Source: Glossina fuscipes (lineage: Eukaryota > Arthropoda > Insecta > Diptera > Glossinidae). Taken from it: a stretch of 64,000 nucleotides of DNA. The stretch lies in assembly GCF_014805625.2 (NCBI RefSeq), contig NW_023998497.1, forward strand, positions 217,475-281,474. Direction: 5' to 3'. The position numbers and the translations under genes were made by a program. This document shows positions 59,960 through 64,000 of this stretch, piece by piece (positions within the stretch are counted from its first letter, which is position 1; each line of letters begins with the position of its first letter). The notes below the pieces were generated by a model. The model saw nothing but the letters and a program-made list of their open reading frames with translations. It did no database searches and was not told the DNA's origin.

Positions 59960-61029
59960 ATATTCTATAAAATGAGTGTGTCTTCATTTATACTTTCCCC
60001 ACGCATGTCTGTCCGAGATTTTGCCCGCTATTTTGTCCTTTCTATCGAAGATACGATAGAGAGCTAAATATTTGTGCTCACAATTCAAAAGTGACTCAAA
60101 GGCTCACTCTGGTAAGATTAGGATTAAATGAACATAAATATTTTCTCAAGACGTCTGTTAGTGTGTTATAGGAGTCAGAAATCAACAAATAAGAAGTGCG
60201 GCTGCAACTTCCTTGCCAGATGTTCTTTCGACCCAAGTAGTATTCGGGAGCGCTTAAGGAAAAGTGTGCGATATTTGGATGAAAACATTTATTGCAGATA
60301 ATGATTTACACACACAAGTGCACTACAGAAATAAATAAGATTTTTCCATCAATTAATTTGTTAGAATTACAAGGCTTTTCCAGCATTCCCACCCACTCGT
60401 CCTGAAATTGCCTGCTCATTGTACGGCAAGCTACCGCGACTCGTTACTCTTTAATCACATTTCGTGGCTTTGGAACAATCTACCAGCAGTTGTTGTCTTT
60501 CGCGCTGTGCCTGATCTCTCCCCTTCTCAGTCAAACGTAAGCAAATACTACTCCCTCATTACATAGCTAGATCAGAAAACATCAGAAAATAGTAGAAATT
60601 AACTCTGAAGGACTTTGTTTTTACAAAAAACAAAAAAAAAACAAAAAAGTGGAAAAAACACTTTATTGAAAGTGAAATAGTTAAACGTTTTTTTAATCTT
60701 CGAAAAAGAACTTGAATTTCATGTAGAAAGGAGGACTTGTTCGTTCAATGAATGTATGTAAGCACCCGTTTTTTGAACATCGTCTTAAAAGTAAAAAGCC
60801 TTACTTAAGCTTGAGCGTATTCATAAAGCGAATCATACCACGATGTGGATGTTAGACTCGTGTTTTGGGAATATATAAAATGTTATTAAGTGTCTTCCTA
60901 TTGTTCGTTTCAAAATTCCCAAGACCATGTATCACATGCCCGATCAGCATTATCCGTAATCTTGATATCGTTTAATTTTGTATTTATATGCAAACTGTTG
61001 TCTGAAAGATGACGAAAGCGTATAAGAAT
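59960..61029. other. Convergent intergenic gap Mlc-c / Stlk
   Basis: About 1.07 kb between the Mlc-c poly(A) signals and the Stlk stop. Only the LINE fragment at 60400-60560 is recognisable. Confidence 0.6.
60400..60560 (+). mobile_element. Non-LTR retrotransposon (LINE) 3' fragment
   Basis: One plus-strand frame reads WLWNNLPAVVVFRAVPDLSP, then QSNVSKYYSL, the typical last segment of a LINE reverse-transcriptase ORF (LWNSLPA ... VFP ... FKSxVxxYY). It lies in the intergenic space between the convergent ends of Mlc-c and Stlk. Confidence 0.6.
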
Positions 61030-61035
61030 TTTATT
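61030..61035 (-). promoter_or_regulatory. AATAAA overlapping the Stlk stop codon
   Basis: On the minus strand AAATAATAAAATT places AATAAA across the TAA stop (61036-61034). If it were used the 3' UTR would be only about 10-30 nt. Further A-rich sites lie downstream, so use is uncertain. Confidence 0.3.
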
Positions 61036-62206
61036 ATTTTATATTGTCTAAGGATTTCCGTAGCCTACCTCTTAACTGTTCGTAATCAGTTATTTGCATT
61101 CCGTAGCGTTGCGTTACGTCCAAGATACTTGCATGACGACATTGTTTGAAAAATGTATGGCTAAGTAATTTAAAGGCTGCCCAACGATTAGTGGGTTTCT
61201 TTTCCATACATATCTCCGTGAATTGATGAAATTCATCTGTAAACAAACGTTGCAAGTAAATTTGTTGCGTTGCGGCAGCTAGGCTGGAATTGGTTTTATT
61301 TGTAGTGGCTAGAATATCTATACACAGAAATAATAATGTTGAAGGCTGTTGATAATTTTCAGTGACTTTTTCTTTTTTTTTTACCTATTATTTCATCTAC
61401 GGCTGGGCAAGTAGTACGGTCTAGGAGAGTTGGAACATTGCCGCGTATCTTTTCCGTAAACATAAATGTAGGTTGCGAATCAGCAAAAGGTTCTATACCG
61501 TTAGCAAGTTCACAACAAGTTATGCCAAGAGAGTATATATCTGATTTCTCAGTGTAACCAATCAAATTTTGTTCTAAAACTTCGGGAGCTAACCAATTTA
61601 AACTGCGCGCACTATGTGGCGGAAGCTGGTGCAACGCTGTAACACGACCGCCATGTGATAAGAAACTTGTACAATCGCGAAAACCTGTCAGCACAGCTTT
61701 AGTTTGATTTAGTAAGATATGACTCCCTCTGATCGAACGATGTATATAACCACGACGATGTAAATATTCAATGCCGGCCAAAACATCCCTCATTATTAGC
61801 GCAATAAGAATTTCAGGGAAACCTAAACTTGCGAATAAAAATTCCATTAAAACATGTCACATCTTGGCTTGCATTCAAGGAGACCACACCACATCGCACC
61901 TGTATTGAAACAATTTTTTATTGTATCGCGGCAGCTGCCAAAACACATTAGAGGGGTTGTAACCCATAAATCACTTTCATTTACAAATGCCGTAAAAAAT
62001 GTATGCAAGTTCGGATGACTAAATTGACGCATAGCCAAAACATCGTCGCGTATTTGTTCCGCATCTTCTTTTGATGCCTTCTCTAAATGATATTTCTTCA
62101 ACGCAACGTATTGATTGCTCGCATTGCGAGCCATGTAAACCGTGCCATTGGAACATTTGGCTAATTCTAATTTAATATCATAATCATTAATCTTCCAACC
62201 AAACAT
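61034..62206 (-). CDS. Stlk: STE20-related pseudokinase adaptor (STRAD/Stlk), 342 aa
   Basis: By family, a catalytically inert kinase-fold protein that activates LKB1 together with Mo25. Exons: 62206-61900, 61822-61385, 61317-61034; introns of 77 and 67 nt are both GT-AG and the phases join to 343 codons. Visible: degenerate glycine loop (KCSNGTVYMA, about 17-26), beta-3 lysine in VALKK (K37), catalytic loop HRSIRGSHILL (130-140) where HRD has become HRS and the metal-binding Asn is His, GFRD (149-152) instead of DFG, WLAPE (179-183) and SDIYSLGI (196-203). These are the usual STRAD substitutions. The C-terminus ends RKSLDNIK and lacks the Trp-Glu-Phe tail by which vertebrate STRAD-alpha binds MO25. 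The ATG at 62206 fits the family start. The gene is convergent with Mlc-c. Confidence 0.93.
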
Positions 62207-63266
62207 TTTTCACAAAAGGAAAATTAAAAAACTCCTAGCTAATAAAATAAGAGAAACAAAAATAAATATACTGAAGGGATTTTTTTGTTTGCTACTTCAA
62301 AGCGGTATTGCCATACGCGGAAATTTTGAAATGTACACTAAATTGTAACATAACATAAAAATGTGAATTGCAAATTTTGAGATGCTTAACAATCGATCGG
62401 ATCACCTTTGCGATCAGTACCCATGTAGCGACCTGTGTTGAAACAGTCCTTATATGAGAAAGCATAAGAATTTTCAAAATTTTTCGTCAACGATCTGAAC
62501 TGAATCATACCCTTCGGTAATACGCGAAAAATTTGAATCGAACTGCCATTTTTTCAACTCCGTCCCATATAACCTTTAATCAGAAGTGAAAAGTTAAGGA
62601 AGTCAACTCCTCAAGGAATCTGTTAAAGTAGTACAAATCCCCGTTAGATGAACGAAATATTTCCTCGCGCAGTCTGCATAAGTGGCACAATTCATTCAAC
62701 TTTAATGTCAAGCGCTTCGCATCTTCTTTCTTAAATACCTGTATTGGTAAAATACAAGAATATAAAATATTTAAAATCTTACTTCCGGCACTCGTAACTG
62801 GTTTAATTTACAGAAAACGAGAATAAAGGAAAAAGTGGCTTAAGAAGAACGAAGTTCTTTAAAGCGTAATAAGACCGAAGGTGCCGAAATTGCGCGCACT
62901 TAAACTAAAATGGGAATAACCGCCAACTGCCAACATTCGACTCATCAATAATGTCTATAATGTCCACATAAGAGAATCTTTGTTAAAAAATGCATAGGCT
63001 CCTCCACCATTTCCTGTATAAGGCCCGTTTTCATCATTTCCTTCAGCATGTCACGCTTGATGCCCCCAAACTCGTGCGACCAATGTACGGGAAATATTTT
63101 CTGGATTTGGCACCAATCATTATCTACAGTTTGTCAGTCAAATACTTTGGATCCTACTTTATGGTATTGAATTTGATATGAACGCTGCTCACCAACCACC
63201 TAAGTGGTTACAAGCTAAATATAATGGAAAGTACATCAGCGACTGCAATGTCGATTGGCCGATTCA
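62207..63266. promoter_or_regulatory. Divergent 1.06-kb interval: Stlk / unrecognised right-edge gene
   Basis: Both neighbours appear to start here and transcribe outward. 62440-62560 has weak family A-like words (GATCTGAACTGAATC, AATTTGAATCGAACTGCC). The plus frame at 62990-63181 (APKLVRPMYGKYF ...) looks partly protein-like but ends in a stop, so it could be an upstream exon or decayed sequence. Confidence 0.35.
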
Positions 63267-64000
63267 ATGGACTACAATGCGAAAATTTCATACATTAAGG
63301 AAAATCATATTGCTGACTGCTTGAGTTGCATAGATGTTGATAAAAATGAGAGCAATTTAGTGAACGTTGAAAATATTAATACAAGTGAAAATACGTGGAG
63401 TGAAGGCGGCTTTTCTTTCTTAGTGGCGGACAAAAGTCGCTCTCGGGAGGAGTAATCAAATGACAACTTCTCTATTTAGATAAAATTGTTAATAAGTTTA
63501 ACACACAAATAACGATAACAGATAATAAAAATGATGAAGGAATAAGTTTATTGGATAAACGCAGACTGTTTATAGATGGACTACATTTAAAAATAACTCC
63601 ATCGACGAATACAAGTAGTACTCTCGGTCAGGATTCAATACGTAAAAAATCATCCAAAAATACTGTCACAATGTTAAGTGATGTTCAGCTAAATTTTAAC
63701 GAATACTTGGATTTAGTAGGCAAGTAGGCAGTACCTTTAGTAAAAATTGAAAAGGGGGAACCATTAGGCGACTTTTTCACTTTCTACAGACAGCAGTGAA
63801 CAGCAACATTGAAGTTAGCTTTAATTCATCTTTGTCGGTTGATTGCAATGCATCCCTGGATGGCGGCAATGCGAGTAAATATTTAGACTTGGATGCTTGC
63901 AAAGGAGAACAAAACTTCGATAGCAGCAGAAGCCAAAATCCGCCTCAGCCACCTCCTTCCTCGCCAAATTCCTGTTCATTTGCTGAAGCTACTGACAATA
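63267..64000 (+). CDS. Unrecognised Ser/Asn-rich protein, 5' part of a gene cut by the window edge
   Basis: I do not recognise the product. A plausible model is exon 63267-63399 (starting MDYNAKISYIKENH), intron 63400-63479 (GTGAAG...TTTAG), exon 63480-63715 (polar, with KRRLFIDGLHLKITPST), intron 63716-63789 (GTAGGC...CTACAG), exon 63790 to beyond 64000 (with PPQPPPSSPNS near the edge). The phases agree and intron lengths (80 and 74 nt) match this genome. The long open frames, the change of frame at each predicted intron and the acidic/Ser/Asn-rich composition suggest a regulatory nuclear or signalling protein, but that is a guess. The start is uncertain: the frame is open upstream to 63225, and another protein-like frame lies at 63040-63180. 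It is divergent from Stlk, about 1.06 kb apart. A pseudogene is possible. Confidence 0.45.

Noticed and set aside
61359..62206. Two separate kinase-like proteins with a Met at 61847
   Set aside because: The Met at 61847 lies in the 77-nt intron (61823-61899). Splicing joins the frames as NTGFPEIL, matching the STRAD family.
63716..63789. GC-AG intron (GTAG|GCAAGT) instead of GT-AG at the last junction of the right-edge gene
   Set aside because: The donor fits the GC consensus, but the resulting phase hits TGA within eight codons, whereas the GT donor four bases earlier keeps the frame open to the window edge.

Overview
The window is nuclear DNA from a higher fly (Diptera, Schizophora; a calyptrate-type genome would fit, but I cannot name the species). 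Evidence: very high A+T content, GT-AG introns of about 65-95 nt next to introns of several kb, Drosophila-type cytoplasmic myosin light chain and FBXL20-type proteins, mariner elements, and dense short dispersed repeats containing the GTCCGTCTGTCC-type motif seen in fly intergenic DNA. It is one contig with a 10-base run of N inside a TC microsatellite.

Region by region. 1-19.6 kb has no gene I can support: a mariner relic (977-2005), a piggyBac-like MITE (15369-15709), many decayed repeats and microsatellites. 19.6-29.3 kb, minus strand: a nine-exon F-box/leucine-rich-repeat gene (FBXL20 family, 654 aa) with a 229-residue Gly/Ser/Asn-rich N-terminal extension. A 14-codon alternative first exon at 52962-53003, in the same splice phase, would give the conventional short form (439 aa) and put the gene across about 33 kb. 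29.3-53 kb is then mostly its intron. That intron holds three dispersed repeat families, a second mariner deletion derivative with both ends, a 708-bp terminal-inverted-repeat element with target-site duplication, SINE- and LINE-like fragments, and one isolated coding-like exon on the plus strand (39906-40028). 54.2-59.6 kb, plus strand: the essential myosin light chain gene Mlc-c (147 aa), whose first coding exon is only the ATG. 61.0-62.2 kb, minus strand: the STRAD-type pseudokinase Stlk (342 aa, three exons), convergent with Mlc-c. From about 63.3 kb to the right edge, plus strand: the start of an unrecognised Ser/Asn-rich multi-exon gene.

The identified genes are housekeeping or signalling genes with no obvious common pathway: an SCF ubiquitin-ligase substrate receptor with a C-terminal prenylation motif, a non-muscle myosin II light chain, and an LKB1-activating pseudokinase. 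I found no CRISPR, operon or prokaryote-type system. The unusual material is the repeat content and the long-range alternative promoter.
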